Shown here: positions 51,426 to 63,813 of the stretch, one piece after another
Layout: the number at the start of each line of letters is the position of its first letter
How positions within the stretch are numbered: the first letter of the stretch is position 1
NCBI RefSeq assembly: GCF_029227915.1
Contig: NC_079883.1
Coordinates: 19,594,001-19,658,000 of the forward strand
Origin: Hydractinia symbiolongicarpus
Lineage: Eukaryota; Cnidaria; Hydrozoa; Anthoathecata; Hydractiniidae
Direction of reading: 5' to 3'
DNA: 64,000 nt
Position numbers and translations under genes: made by a program
The notes under the pieces: model-generated
Seen by the model: the letters and a program-made list of their open reading frames with translations, nothing else
Database searches by the model: none
Told to the model about the DNA's origin: nothing

Positions 51426-51640
51426 TGTTACCACACTCAATTTGTTTTAAAATATTGCTCCAGTCATACGTGCCATAAAGGAGTACGCAGAGTACGACAC
51501 AGTATATATAAATAACAACTAAGTATTAAACATAACAGCTACAAGAACGTCTGTTCACTTTCGCTGCGCCTCGGGAACACTTTTCGCACGTGACTCCGTC
51601 AGGTAACAGGATCGCACGGGTGGGATTTTAGACCCCCACA
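51426..51640 (-). repeat. Putative 3' LTR of the Gypsy remnant
   Basis: On the minus strand, a purine tract GGGAAGAG precedes TGTGGGGGTC. The 215-bp segment contains TATTTATATATAC and ends GAGTGTGGTAACA. TG...CA ends and a polypurine tract support an LTR. There is no second LTR to compare. Confidence 0.45.
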
Positions 51641-52034
51641 CTCTTCCCAACTTTATTGTTTCGACATAACTTAAGAGTTTTTTGTTTGTTTATTTGTTCT
51701 TTTGTAACAGACAAATCGTCCCCTAGTCATCGACGCATCGACAAATCAGATCGACAAATCCCTTCTGTCGTGGCCGTCGCAATTTTCTATCAGTTGTTGT
51801 TGTTGATGATATGCGGCCATGCGTGTATCGTTGTTATTGATAATCTCCTCTTCACTGTTGTCTTCTCTTTCATGTTGCTGGCTTCTCATAGTGTACATCT
51901 TCCTCTGTTTCACCCTGCTTCTTTACTGCTTTTCTTCATTCTGTTTTCCAGTTTCTCTCCATCTTGTCTTCTCTTCTGGTCTGTTATAGTTCGTGTAGCT
52001 TCTTGTTTTATTTGGTTGGTCATTTAGCATTTTT

Positions 52035-52071
52035 CTGTCTCTCCTCCTCCAGTCTGGAGGAGGAGAGACAG
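52035..52071. repeat. Perfect foldback, 16-nt arms
   Basis: CTGTCTCTCCTCCTCC and GGAGGAGGAGAGACAG around AGTCT, inside the Gypsy remnant. Confidence 0.95.
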
Positions 52072-53750
52072 GAAATGTCTCGCTGCTCCATTCTGTTCTC
52101 TCTCTTCTCTCTTCTCTCTTTTCTGAAGTATGCTGTTTCGTTTCTCCGGTCTTTTTTTCTTTACACGCGGCATCTCCAGTTGCCATCCTTTCTGTAATCA
52201 ACTTTAACGCTTTTCCCTCTTCGCCATCTTTCACTTTTTCCTCGTCACACTGTCTTCTTTTTGCACTTGTGATATTCGCTCTCTTTCCTGTGTCCTGTCT
52301 TTTCCTTGACTCTTTGTAGCGTGAACGTTCTACACGTAGGCTTATGTCCTGGTCATCGTCTTTGCTTTATTGCTTTTCATCAAATGTTTTTTCTCCGTCT
52401 GTTTGCTTCTTACATTTCTACTATTTCCCTTAAACTGTCCTTCTAGTTGCGTCTCCTAAATTTCCACCGACTAGTCCTCTTCACTTGCTTCACTTTCACC
52501 AAATTTCTTACAAGGACAGTAATACGTCGATTGATTCCCTGGCTTTTCTGCCAAACATTAACTCAAATGGTGAATAGCCGGTAGCAAAGGGTTGCGTACA
52601 ATTGTACGCAAATATGACTTTGTTCATCTCATCTTTTTAGTTAGATTAACATACACTTAACAGGGATCGTAACATCTGTAACAAAATCGATTTATTCTCT
52701 CTATTAGTCCGTTACACTGTGGGTAAAATCGCGTTGTTTGACTCCGTTTGATAGCTATTAGTTTATTTAGGTCGTGGAATAGGTAGTTCTAAAACTCTCG
52801 TCTTTGATCATGGAGAATCCGACGAGGTGTTACAAATTGTAGTAGAAAATCGTTGTACAGTTTTCGGGCAGGTAGTTGGTGATTTGCTTCTCGTGGTATA
52901 GGCCTTTGTGTATTGAAGTGGTCAGTGATGAAAAAGGATGTATTCATATCCACCACCACATCGGTTTATATGTAAAAAGTTAATGCCAACTATGTCCATT
53001 GGTGCTGTTGAGACAATCGTGCCAAGAGGTGCCACTTTCTCTGTGTTTTTTGTTTTTGTTTGTTTGCTATGCAGGAGCATTTAGACGATATATAATGGGT
53101 GATCCTGTCTTCAATTCTGGGCCAATACACTCTTTTATTGGCTAGTTCATATTCTGCACTAAGATGCCCCATCTCTTCATGGATGATGGTAATACTATTT
53201 GATTGTTATGTGCATTTTTCATAGTAAAACACTGTCATGATCAACTTTAAGCCGACTTCATTCTCTTAGTAGTCGTGCAACATTATTATTGTTGTGTTTT
53301 CTCATTGGTCTTGGCTTTTTTCCCAATTTTATACTTCTTTAATAACTGCATCCTCTGTCTGTGCATTTTCAATATCAACTCTTTAAATAAATTCTTCCGG
53401 GGGGTTAACAGTTTACCCTCCAGCCTACTTAGTACACCTGTGGCATTTACTGTGCCTATCCATGCTTTATCATTATGCAATTGTGTTTTTATTCCTTAAA
53501 GTACTGCTTGAACCATATCATTCTCATATATTTCGTTGAAGACTGCCTGGAAATCCGCTCAAGGAATCTGCGTCAACGTACGGTTTCCCTGCTTTGTGGT
53601 GGATTCTTAAGTTAAAACTTGCTAACTGATTTGCCCATCTCTGTCCAGTTGCATTGCATTTTATCACCAAATGCACTTGGAAATGTACTAAATATAAAAA
53701 CAATTCCATTGCTCAAGTCTAACATTATTTGTGGTGCAGCAAGTAATCAG

Positions 53751-54282
53751 TTGGGTAAATACAGAAGAAGTCCAGGTCTTAATTTAAAACTACGTGTAAA
53801 TGCATATATAACTTTTACATGTTTTTTTAAGCGTGGTTCACACAAGTCATAAAGTTATTCTAATCGTATTGCGTATGATGAACTTTCATAAATTTGTTCC
53901 CGTGTGAACGTCAGCAGGTATCGGATATACTTATGAAAAGCCGTCTTAGAATAGTGTTAGAATATTTTTTAAAAACAAAAACTTTTGATTTTGAATTTTA
54001 TTTTATATCTTTCATACAACAGGCGCGGATTTAGACTTTGTCAACCCTATCACGCGACGTAGTAAAAAAATGAGCCAAATATTACGCAGCGATGCACGAG
54101 AAATAATTTTCGAAATAATTTCGGTGTTTTTAAATTATACCCGGAATTTCGGGGACGAAAATCTACTTCTTTGTTTGCTTCGCCTTATCTACTTTATGAC
54201 ATACCTCACAACACGAATTCAATCGACCGATGTTGGGCTAATCTATTTTATGTCAGACTGTAACCATATACTTCATAACACA
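53751..54282. other. Noncoding, possible MITE fragment
   Basis: At 53,828-53,912 a GTGGTTCACAC start and GTGTGAACGTC end are inverted, 85 bp apart. They resemble ends of the MITE at 37,107 in their GTTCACAC core. Nothing else seen. Confidence 0.35.
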
Positions 54283-54770
54283 CAAACCCTGTCAAGGCTG
54301 TTTCTAGGTATAACCATGGAATGTTTCTCCGTCAAGGTTTGACAGTAATGCTATACTTTAGGGCACAAACCCTGTCAAGGTTGTTTCTAGGTATTACCAT
54401 AATATGTTCTTTCGTGAGAGTTTGACCGTAGCGCTAGACGTTATAGCGTACAAACCCTGTCAAGGTTGTTTCTACATATTGATAAAGATTATAGGCGTTT
54501 GGTATAAATATCGGTCGCACATGTTCGACACGACAGTCTAATATTATTTCTCACTTATTATAGAACAAACATAATCGGGGCAGGCCGACTTATGTATGAC
54601 AGTCAAATATTATTAGAGACTTATAAAACGAACGTAATCGGGCACGACCGGCTTATATAGGACATTTTCATATCATTTCTCACTTATTATAGAACGCACA
54701 TAATCGGGGCAGGCCGATAGAACAAATGTAATCGGGGCCGACCGCTTTTATATCATTCGTCATCACTTCT
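54283..54770. repeat. Two adjacent tandem repeat arrays
   Basis: Array 1: three units with CAAACCCTGTCAAGG-TGTTTCTA at about 54,283, 54,366 and 54,451 (period about 83 bp). Array 2: four units with ATAATCGGGGCAGGCCGA-type sequence and TTATAGAAC at about 54,560-54,755 (period irregular, 40-70 bp). No ORF. Confidence 0.8.
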
Positions 54771-55950
54771 GACAAGCAAATAGCCCTGGTTGTTGTTGTT
54801 GTTCTCAAATGAAACGAAATTTCTTGGCAAATACTAAATTTTGGAATTCGAAAGTTTAATAACTTTTCACCAAACTTAATTCCCGCAAAAAAAAATAATT
54901 TAGGTTCCGTGAAATTTAGTTACTTCAAAGTATATTATGTTGAAATGTATTTACTACAAGAGTAGTTTATACTAAGAATTACGTCGAGACTTTTTTCTTT
55001 CGCCATGTCTAGTTTTTAAGGGTGTTCTATCTTTCAGAGAATGTTTAATTCACAAAAGTTCGAAGAAAATGCCAATCCTTCCTGGCCAGCCATTATATCA
55101 GCGTTCATAATCCGGTCACTACGACATAACCAGTGCAAAAAAAACATAATCGGACCATGCGTACATATCCGGCTGTTCCGGTTGTAAACAGGCCGTTTTC
55201 GCAATCTGAGCAGATCATTATCAACATGGGTTGCAACAGCTTGCGAGAGCGTGTAAAGTTTGTTTTCGAATGAGAAAATTCTGATTGGATACATGAAATT
55301 TATGCCGAATTGCTAGAGGAACTTAAATGTAATTCTATGTTACCATTTCCTGACGTATTACAAAAGCAAGTTGATATTTGTTTATTCTAAAGAAATTAAC
55401 CTGCAGAGTACTATCTTCCTACCAATGTAAAAACAAACAAAGATCGCTGCACAGTAGCTTTACTTTAAGATTTTTAGTTTCTATAATAGCTAAGCTATGT
55501 GTTTATTTGTTACTATGGCTATAATGTTTTATAATATTAGCTAATCAAAACGTGCAAAATATTGGACTGTTAAGAGCAATTTTCAGTCGATTTTGTGGCG
55601 AATTTAGCTGTATGTGGTGTCAGGTTGCTGCATCTTTTGTTTAGCTAATTTTTAGCGTTTATCTTATAACAAAAGTCTGGTAAACTAAACTCATCATTTT
55701 CCCCTTTTTGATATTTTTGATAAGGGCGGGGAAAAGAGATATGTATCCATTCCACTTATAACTACTGTCCACAAAATTTATTACATTACGTTACCAATAA
55801 GTTGTAAAATGTTCATATTATAAATAGGCATAAAGCTAAAAATTTTCGTTGAGTTTTTTAAAGTTTTGTATACCGAACGGTATCATTTGTTTTTGTTAGC
55901 TTTTTGTATAAGCTTTTTAGTAATTTTATTTTTTAAATAAAATTGACTTT
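54771..55950. other. Noncoding spacer
   Basis: No supported gene. ORF 55,034-55,294 (minus) has no recognised motif. Confidence 0.35.
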
Positions 55951-56550
55951 AGGGCCTTTTTATGTGAGAACTGGGAAACTCGCTCATCGAGTTTCCCGGT
56001 AGAGCGGGCTAATATCAACTCGGGTTTATATGTAAATTTGTCATTTTCCATCCCGGGTTTATATGCAGAAAAATTAGCGGGAAACTAAAAGTGGCGGTGT
56101 TAATATGTAAGCAAATATGGCTTCCAAGAACAGAAAAAAGAAGTTAGCGATACTGTTTATGCTTGAAACAACTTTGTTATCACTATTAGTTATTTCTCAA
56201 ATTTTTTGAAAATTACCATCATTTCTGACCAATTTAAGTATTATTCATTAACATCTCCCACACGCTTGAAACAGGATTAAAAGTTAATCATAAAGTTAAT
56301 CAACCTGGTGTTTTCAGCATGTTTCATGGTTTTGTTGTCTTTTATTACAAATACACTATAATACAAAAACAAATATGTCCATTGATATGCATTAATAGTG
56401 ATAATTATTTGCTCCTCTAAGGTTACATAAACTTTTTCCGTACTTTGCCACGGTTACATGGACAACTATCCATCCCGTTTGACCGGGATCCCGGCTCACT
56501 TGCCCGGGATCTCGGTTGACCGAGTTTCCCGGTCGCATATAAAAATGCCC
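55951..56550. mobile_element. 600-bp MITE, Harbinger-like ends
   Basis: Ends GGGCCTTTTTATGTGAG and, inverted, GGGCATTTTTATATGCGA. Both are followed by CCGGGAAACTCG-type blocks and flanked by TTA on each side, consistent with a PIF/Harbinger-type 3-bp duplication. The interior contains CGGGTTTATATG repeats and GGGATCCCGG palindromes. A second copy, cut short, is at 63,640-63,813. Confidence 0.8.
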
Positions 56551-57155
56551 TTAGTTATCAAAAAAAGTTTCTTTGCCTGACATGTCGATTAAAGAAGCTT
56601 ATTATAATTTTAAGATATCCTGATTGGTTTAAATTCTCGAAAGATCAAGCTGATTGGTTTAAAAAACAATGCCATAGCGGATCAACCGTGACTAATGTAA
56701 ATAAACAATGTGCCTGTTCTTTGATCGCTATTTTCGCATTTCTGTATAGAAAATGCAACAAACACTTTCAGCATTCAAAAATGTATTTTATACTTTTTAG
56801 GTACAGAAGGTACAGCAACGAGAAAGATGCAGAAGAAACTCAACACTGTCGATCAAAATTTTCAAGGATATTTTTTAGGAGGAAGATGTATTACTAAGAC
56901 TTGAATAAAACTAAACGATACGGCTTTATATTTTCATTTGTGTCACGACCTTGTTGAGGAAAACAACATTGCGGATTAGTGTACGTAAAACTTGTTTTAG
57001 TAGCGAAGTTTCTGAAGCAATGGCGTAGAGAACACTCCAGGACCCCCAGCATTGTTTTTTTTATATTCAACGCTCTGACATAGCAAAAAAATTGGCTAGA
57101 TACGCGCCTGTTCAAATGTGCAGATTTGTAAATTTTATAAAGGATTTTTTATAAG
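56551..57155. other. Noncoding spacer
   Basis: No recognised gene. ORF 56,688-56,897 could be exon-like (a TTTTTAG precedes part of it), but I cannot support it. Confidence 0.3.
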
Positions 57156-57652
57156 ATGAGTGAGTTGATTTTCAAAATGGCAGAGGAAAATAAAGAGAAA
57201 AGATCTAACAGTAAAGCAATAGTTAGCGCCGCAAACTGCGAGCAGGGCAAGGCCAAAGATTCTTTAGTATTTGAAATATTGGGACCCCGTAAGCTTTGGA
57301 CACTCAATTCGGACGTGCTTGCCGTCACTAGCACCAATAACATGTGGCATATTCCATCTATTTTCAAAATTTTTTGCAATTTTCAGCTAGTCATCGTCAT
57401 TTGTTGGCGAAGATAAATAGTCTGAAAGTGCTTCGTAAATCTCGTCGCATGTTTCTGTTACCACTTGTGACAATGTTAATTTACCAATACGAAATGAGTA
57501 CGCAATTGACTGTTGAGCACGCATTTATATATGCAGGCGTTTGTAGCTTATTGGCACCCTCTTATTTTAGAATATTCCTAGGTAAAATAGACAAAGATAA
57601 ATTACATCATAGTGCTGTCTGTATCTGTCTTGTTGTAGTTTTTGTTAGCTAG
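57156..57652 (+). CDS. Unrecognised ORF pair, possible small membrane protein
   Basis: Two overlapping plus-strand ORFs (57,156-57,416 and 57,344-57,652). The first starts at a good ATG and reads 'MAEENKEKRSNSKAIVSAAN' then 'LGPRKLWTLNSDVLAVTS'. The second reads 'LLAKINSLKVLRKSRRM', two hydrophobic segments ('FLLPLVTMLIYQ' and 'FIYAGVCSLLAPSYF') and a hydrophobic end 'VCICLVVVFVS'. Joined by a frameshift or a tiny intron they would make a protein of about 160 residues with three hydrophobic helices. The order vaguely recalls mitochondrial TMEM186-type proteins, but I do not claim that. It may be a decayed host gene or chance. Confidence 0.3.
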
Positions 57653-60589
57653 GGGTCACACTGGGGCACTCATACATATCATAGCCTTATTCATACAGTA
57701 ATCAGATATATAGGTGGGTAAGTGCCCAGATGCCAAAAATAGGATCATAAGAACTCATTTCTAATATCACTCAACTCAACAGTGCAGTTCAAACACCAAC
57801 TTAGCCTTAAAAATTGCTACGCCTCAATTTTGCATTGGAATAATTTTAATCTGTAAAGTACAAAGTTTCGACCGCTGCGAAATATAAAATAAAATAACAT
57901 ACTGTGGTTACAAATTTAATGGAAAATAACTTTTTAAACAAATTTAGTGACTTTAACTGTTTTCGTCAAATATTTTCGGTTGCCAAATTTTTCTTATGTC
58001 AATGTACCAAAATCACTATAGCTATCACAAAATTGTAAAAGTGGACCTTGCCTAAATTTATTCTTTCATTTTACCAAAATTGAGAACACAGTAATACAGT
58101 GTAACATGCTATTATCCCTTCCTAGCTAGTTATGTAATGTTTATATACAATAATTTCTAACGAAAAGTCAAAGCCAGTCATTAGCTATATCATTGAAGTG
58201 TATTTTATTTTCAGTCGATTTCATCTGTGCTTTTTTTTATACAACTAGTTAGCTATAACTTCCAAATAAATCCTTTATTAAATGTTCTTCCACATTAATC
58301 CATGTCAAACTTGCAGATCCATATATAGCTAGCTAGCTAGCTATAGCTTACTGTAAAAAAACTTCCTTAAGTCTTTCTATAGCTAGCTGTAGTTTTTATT
58401 TCTTCTTGCCAAAGTGCACTGATAATGATAAAATAGTGTTTCTTTTTAACCATTACTTTATTCCTCACAACACAAAATGTATGGTATATGTAGCTTGAAA
58501 CTTCAGGAAGCTAACCCCTAAAACCAACATCAACAATATGTCTTCTCTTGTTTCTCTATAAAAGTCAGTAATTTAAGTTTCCTTCGATTCCAACATCTTA
58601 CCCATGCCAATATACCACAAAGAGGGTTAGCAACACCATTTAAACGTATTATTAAAAAGCAAAACTTCAGTTAAAGTAAAAAATTAGTTGAAGAAACATC
58701 AGGCAGGATTCGCTAGCGCCCAGACCTGCGCGGTATGAAACTCCGTAATAGCTTAGTAGTGAACCGTGGCCTTTTTCGCTATTCCGATGCCCTTAGAACG
58801 AGATTGGCGATCTTTCCGACTTGTGTAGAGACTCTTACGGAAGAAATGCTAACCACAGAGACGGGTCGTGGCGCCGGGAAGTATATTTTAAGGTAAAGAA
58901 GAAGCTATTTTGGGTTATCAAACCATTGCGGGCGACATTTTATTTTAGTCTTTCGTAGCCTATCTTAACACCCCTCCCTACATTAATTGCCACGTCGCGA
59001 TCCCTAAGAATTTTTGTTGGTTATAGAAGAGTAAGGCTCGGAAAGCGTTTTTAATTTTTAGAAGATTAGTAGAAAACTTCATTCTATGGCTAGACTATTG
59101 GCAGCGTTAATAATCACGACCATGCGGGAGTAAACATAGAAAGGACGGGCGCAAGCTAAAACACAACCCTGGGCTTATTATAATAACAATTCAAGCAACC
59201 TCGATTCCAGGGCCTATAGCGTTCTTTGATATGAGAATGAAACGCGAAACGAAAAAATAAATTAAAATAGATTATTATAAGAAAGAAAGCGAGAAAGATA
59301 GAAAAAAAGAAAAAAAGAAAGAAGGAACAGCAACGCGCGCCAGGATTTGCACATGGCCTAATGCAAAGACAAGTGGACAGAGATTTAGAATTGCCAAAGC
59401 CTTTTTTGCCAGCGTTGATCAAAACATTCTAGTGATTAAAACTCAACTTTGAAAGCGTATCGACTCAGTTAATGAGTACACGCAGCTTTCCAGCGCTACT
59501 TCTATTATTCATATTGCAAAAAGCCATAGCACGAAAACACATTTTATAATTATTAACAAAATTAATCTTAGTTGCAACAATTTACTCTTCTTCTTTTTCT
59601 CTGAGTTATTGTTTTGCTGCAACATGTTCAGGGGGCCTTTTTTGCCATCCGGGAGATGACGTCAAACTGGGTTTAATCCGATAAAAAAATTATAACAAAA
59701 TGGCGGCTTTCGAGAAGAAAGCATGCTATAAACACGAGAAAATTTGGCTTTATATTAGCTTTATTATTTTGAATTTTACTTAATAAATGTTAAATTACAA
59801 ATTCTCAACATATTATAAACAGAATAAGATGAACTTTTTTTGAAGTGGGAGGTAAGCGTTAAGCTACGCAAACTGAATTAGAGTCAGGGCTCTGCCAGAC
59901 AACTCCTTGCATCATCCAACGGCGCACACAGTGCGCCATCTTCCCAATTTCCCTCACATGGCTTGGGTTAACCCGGGACTATGGTAATATTCAATTGCCC
60001 ATATTGAATCGCTGCTAAGTCAGAAAAGGAAAACTCAATCCACAAGTATTAACAAAACTCTTTCTTTTTAAATTTTATTATGCTATTTTTAAATATTTCC
60101 TAAAACTCCACTTCTTTTTTTTGTTGCATCGTGGAAATAAATTTAAGTCGCCAATCCAAAACTAACAGGGGAAAATACACCTCTTCATTTGCTCATTTCT
60201 GGTTAAAAACTGTTGTACTGTTTCTACTAGCGTCTTTTTACTGATATATGTTCTAAATCTGAACTATTTTATCAAACGGTGTCTTTACCTAGAAGTTTTA
60301 CTTTGTTTACCTACTTTCGCATGTTGTTAAATTCTTCAACACTCAAACCTCGCAATAAATTTTCCAAGAAGTGAGCTATGTACGACGTGTCGAATGTCGA
60401 CGTCACGAATGACCAGGTGGACTTTTGTTCGATAGTGGTGGTGACCGTTAATGTAATTAATGTTTTTGGAAGATTAAGTTTGGACATATATAAAAATATT
60501 TATAAAGATAAAAAAATTTAGGACTTCATCATTACACATCTAACCCTATGTTTTTGCATTGTGTTTCATGCTTACAATAACGTGGTATC
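57653..60589. other. Noncoding AT-rich region
   Basis: No supported gene. A short (GCTA)n run lies at 58,328-58,342. A more GC-rich block at 58,690-58,990 could be an old repeat, but it shows no terminal structure. A purine-rich tract lies at 59,270-59,330. Confidence 0.35.
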
Positions 60590-60735
60590 AGGGGCGTAGC
60601 CAGAAAAAAATTAACCTTAGTCCAACCGAAGGTGCGATAATAGCCAACTGGGGGTTTGGGGGCGTTGTGAGCCCCCCTACCCCAAAAAAGGGCGTAAAAA
60701 GCCAATGCCTTTTTACACCCTTTAAACACTGAAAC
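60590..60735. repeat. Fragment beginning CAGGGGCGTAGCCAG
   Basis: The start CAGGGGCGTAGCCAG is a common end of nonautonomous DNA transposons in animal genomes. I see only one end, followed by 'GGGTTTGGGGGCG' and a hairpin GGGCGTAAAAAG...CTTTTTACACCC. Confidence 0.4.
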
Positions 60736-63052
60736 GTCTTAAAACCGACTCTCTGACATACGCGATAGACGTTAAGTATTGATCGAATTGATCGAAAAAG
60801 GGGAATAAATGACAACATAAAATACATTAAAATCTTTATCATCAAGGGTGTAATCAAACCAACAATAAGACAACACAACACCATCATAATGTTTTTTATA
60901 GATTGAAAGTTATCAAAGCAATAATTAAAATGTTCATTCTTCTTTCTTCATATTTAGCACCAAAATAAAATTTTCCGCAGATTGGAGGTCATTAAAAATT
61001 CAAACCAAATTAAAATCTTTTTTTTTGAAATGGAACCATGGACAAAATGCCTTCATACAAGTCATTGAAAACCCTCGTGTTAATAATATGTTCCACACAT
61101 CGTGTTACAAACATTAAAAATTATTGGCATAGTTGGGGTTATTAGTTAAGTAAGGAAGATTCTTGCGTAAAAATTTTAACCTACTTTTGGAAAATTTGTA
61201 AAAATATGTTACGTTACATTCGATTCATCATGTTTATAGAAATAATGTACAAAGCATGAATTGCAGACAACTAAATTTAAGCAATGAGAAGAACAAGGAT
61301 ATGTATAAAGCTGATCTGTTTTGCTTTAAAATGTTAGAATGACAACTATTAAGTTTAACAGATACATTGCCAGCATCGTCATAACATTGACCTTATCAAT
61401 TCTGTATATATATATCAAGAGAAAGTTCATAAACAAACCTGAGAGCCTTCACTACAATGAATAAACCTTAAGACGTCCTCTCGCAAGTTACAATGGGAAG
61501 AATAATCGTGATCACTGAGGTGTGGAGCTTGTCGTAGTGAGTGCCTACATTATATTTCCCAATACCGTTAATAAAACCTAAAGGGAATGAATCTACCAAG
61601 GTTCTGCAGATAAAATTTGTTTAGGTTTAATAGGTTTCGATTTAGAGATCCCTTGGACGAAAAAGATTTTAAGTTAAAGGTTTGCTTCTTACAAATGGAA
61701 GAAGTCTCGTCATTAATTTTAGAAGTACCACATTGATTAACTAACGTTTGGGCTAATACAAAAGGAACAACTTCGAGATGATACACACGTTTCCTTTTCT
61801 TTTTCTTTTGCTTATTGAGCAGAAATATTGAGCAGAACGCTTTAACGTAGCTTTACTCAAACTTAAAGAAACTGAAGGGGTCAGAGAAAATTGTTATTTA
61901 ATCTGTAAAATCGATTTATATAAGGCCACCCTGAAAAATATAATTGGTTAGAGTCACCCGACCCGAGTCACCCGTAAAAAATAAACCAAACAATCCACGA
62001 ATAATCTTCGACACGCAACAAAATCCACCATTTACCTTTTCAGCGGTCCTCCGAATTACGGTTGTTACGTTCGAATGTTATTTCGATAGGGGACTGCGCT
62101 GCGCTACTCAGTGCTATATTTTCCTGCTTCGCATTTATACGGCAATACAAGCGAAAACCATGGGAACAGCATTGACTGACAAAAATCGAACTTGAAACAG
62201 AGCCTAAAAATACAGCTGGCGTACATTTAAAACGAAAAACAAAATATGGCTGCGAAATATAGTATTTTTGTAATTTTTCGGGAAAAATTTTTATCCGACC
62301 GACCGACTCACTTTTGTAATTAAAAATGACGCTAACCAAAAATATTTTTGACGGTGACCTAAGCGTATAACTATTTAGTTAATTAAATGGTATGAACTTC
62401 TTAATCCAGTTTTTTAATCTTTTTTAACCAAATTAACAGCATATGATTTTTTTGTTTATGTGTTCTGCTTCGAAGGAATATTAGTTAGAGTGTAAAAGAA
62501 GGTCCGTTCGGGAGAAATAGGATTAGTTGTGTATACCTGTATATAACTTGTGTTTGTATTTGAGCTAGCTAGATAGCTGCTAAACATGTCTGCAAAGAAA
62601 CCTTCATTGTGTTTTTTTACTACACCCTGTGCACAAAAGCTAGTATAGCTAGCTTTCTAGTCTAGTAGCTACCTCCTCAACTGCACTGCAAAAAAAAAAC
62701 AGAAGCTTACTTTAACAGCCTCTGAGTACAACTAAAAGCTATTTAATTTTGTTTTCACGTTAAGCTATACTAACAATGCCAAATATTTTATTTTTCACAA
62801 AAATAAATTCAGTCCAGCAGAACATAAACATTCCAGCGTCCCTTTCGCACATAAACTTAGCTGCCATTATTGTTTTTCTGTTATTATTCAATTTTTTACG
62901 CATATATTAATTTATCTTCATAATTAACGGAAACTTGAGAAACCAATCAGATCTCAGAACTGACCAGTGTGGCCCAGGGTCATTTCTTCTCGCTGTCCAA
63001 GATTGTTAGAAAGAAAAAAATGGGCCTGGGGATGAGGTTGATTATATGCCAT
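60736..63052. other. Noncoding AT-rich region
   Basis: No supported gene or clear repeat. Small GCTA-rich tracts lie at 62,565-62,660. Confidence 0.35.
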
Positions 63053-63147
63053 CTAGCATTGTAATTTATATATATGCATACTTTTATACTGGCGAAATAT
63101 ATATAATATAATAATAAAAAGTTGTCCAGCCCTTCTGAGTGGCCTCT

Positions 63148-63256
63148 GTGGTACATCCAATAGGGTAATTAATTCAGCTTTACGTAGTCTATAATACCCC
63201 TTAAGTCCACGACTTTGTGCAATATCACGTAATTGTTTAACAGTATGTGTATTCAT
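63148..63256 (-). pseudogene. Isolated SAP-like Polinton remnant
   Basis: From ATG at 63,256: 'MNTHTVKQLRDIAQSRGLKG' then 'YYRLRKAELITLLDVPQRP'. This matches the SAP start of Polinton-associated proteins (compare 46,323-46,930). The frame continues into AT-rich sequence without further similarity, so it is an isolated fragment. Confidence 0.6.
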
Positions 63257-63639
63257 TACTTTTTCTTTATTATAGAATATTAACATTGTCGGAGGATTTC
63301 ATAACGGTTAATACTAACGCGGTTATTTTCCCCGGGGAATTCCCCCCTACTTATTTGCGGTATGATAGGGAATTTCCCTTATGTGCGTAGAATATTATGG
63401 GAATTGCGTCAGAAAATATTGGAGCTCTATTCTTCTACAGATGACGTCATTAATGTAGTGAATAATAGGTCTTGGATGGTGCGGTGACTATTAGGGCATT
63501 GTTGTGACTTGCTGGGGGTTGCTGTGGGTTGCCGTGGGCGCGACTGCCCTAGAACATACATTTCCCGATCTCTTTAGTGATAACACAGTAGTTTTAAGCA
63601 TCAACAGTATCGCTATCTTCTTTTTTCTGTTGATGGAAG

Positions 63640-63813
63640 CCATATTTGTTTAAATACACACTCCGCCGCTTTCAATTTTCCGGTAATTTTTCTTCGTATA
63701 AAACCGAGATGGAAAACGACAAATTTACATATAAACCCGAGTTGATATTACACCCCGCTTTACCGGGGGAAACTCGATGAGCGAGTTTCCCAGTTCTCCA
63801 TATAAACAGGCCC
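63640..63813. mobile_element. Partial copy of the 600-bp MITE, inverted
   Basis: The reverse complement of this segment matches the first 175-190 bp of the MITE at 55,951 (GGGCCTGTTTATATGGAG end, 'CTCGCTCATCGAGTTTCCC', CGGGTTTATATG, then ATGGCTTCCA). It ends at a TTA. The other half is absent. Confidence 0.8.

Larger units (their letters stand above)
51426..53750 (-). mobile_element. Gypsy-class LTR retrotransposon remnant
   Basis: Minus-strand pol pieces: an RNase H end 'ATGQRWANQLASFNLRIHHK' with 'GKPYVDADSLS' (53,524-53,709), an H2C2-type integrase zinc finger 'GHLSAEYELANKRVYWPRIE' (52,990-53,172), a core piece with 'NDFLLQF' and 'RRILHDQ' (about 52,790-52,880), and 'AYNCTQPFATGYSPFELMFG' (about 52,555-52,620). 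A putative 3' LTR closes it. No 5' LTR, gag or RT was found, and many stops are present. Confidence 0.8.

Noticed and set aside
52035-52071. Intrinsic terminator or snRNA stem
   Set aside because: No flanking features of either; fits the general foldback pattern.
51656-52234. 123-aa plus and 103-aa minus ORFs
   Set aside because: Low-complexity CT/GA-rich composition inside the Gypsy 3' region; no domain.
58690-58990. tRNA-derived SINE
   Set aside because: No convincing A and B boxes or tail.
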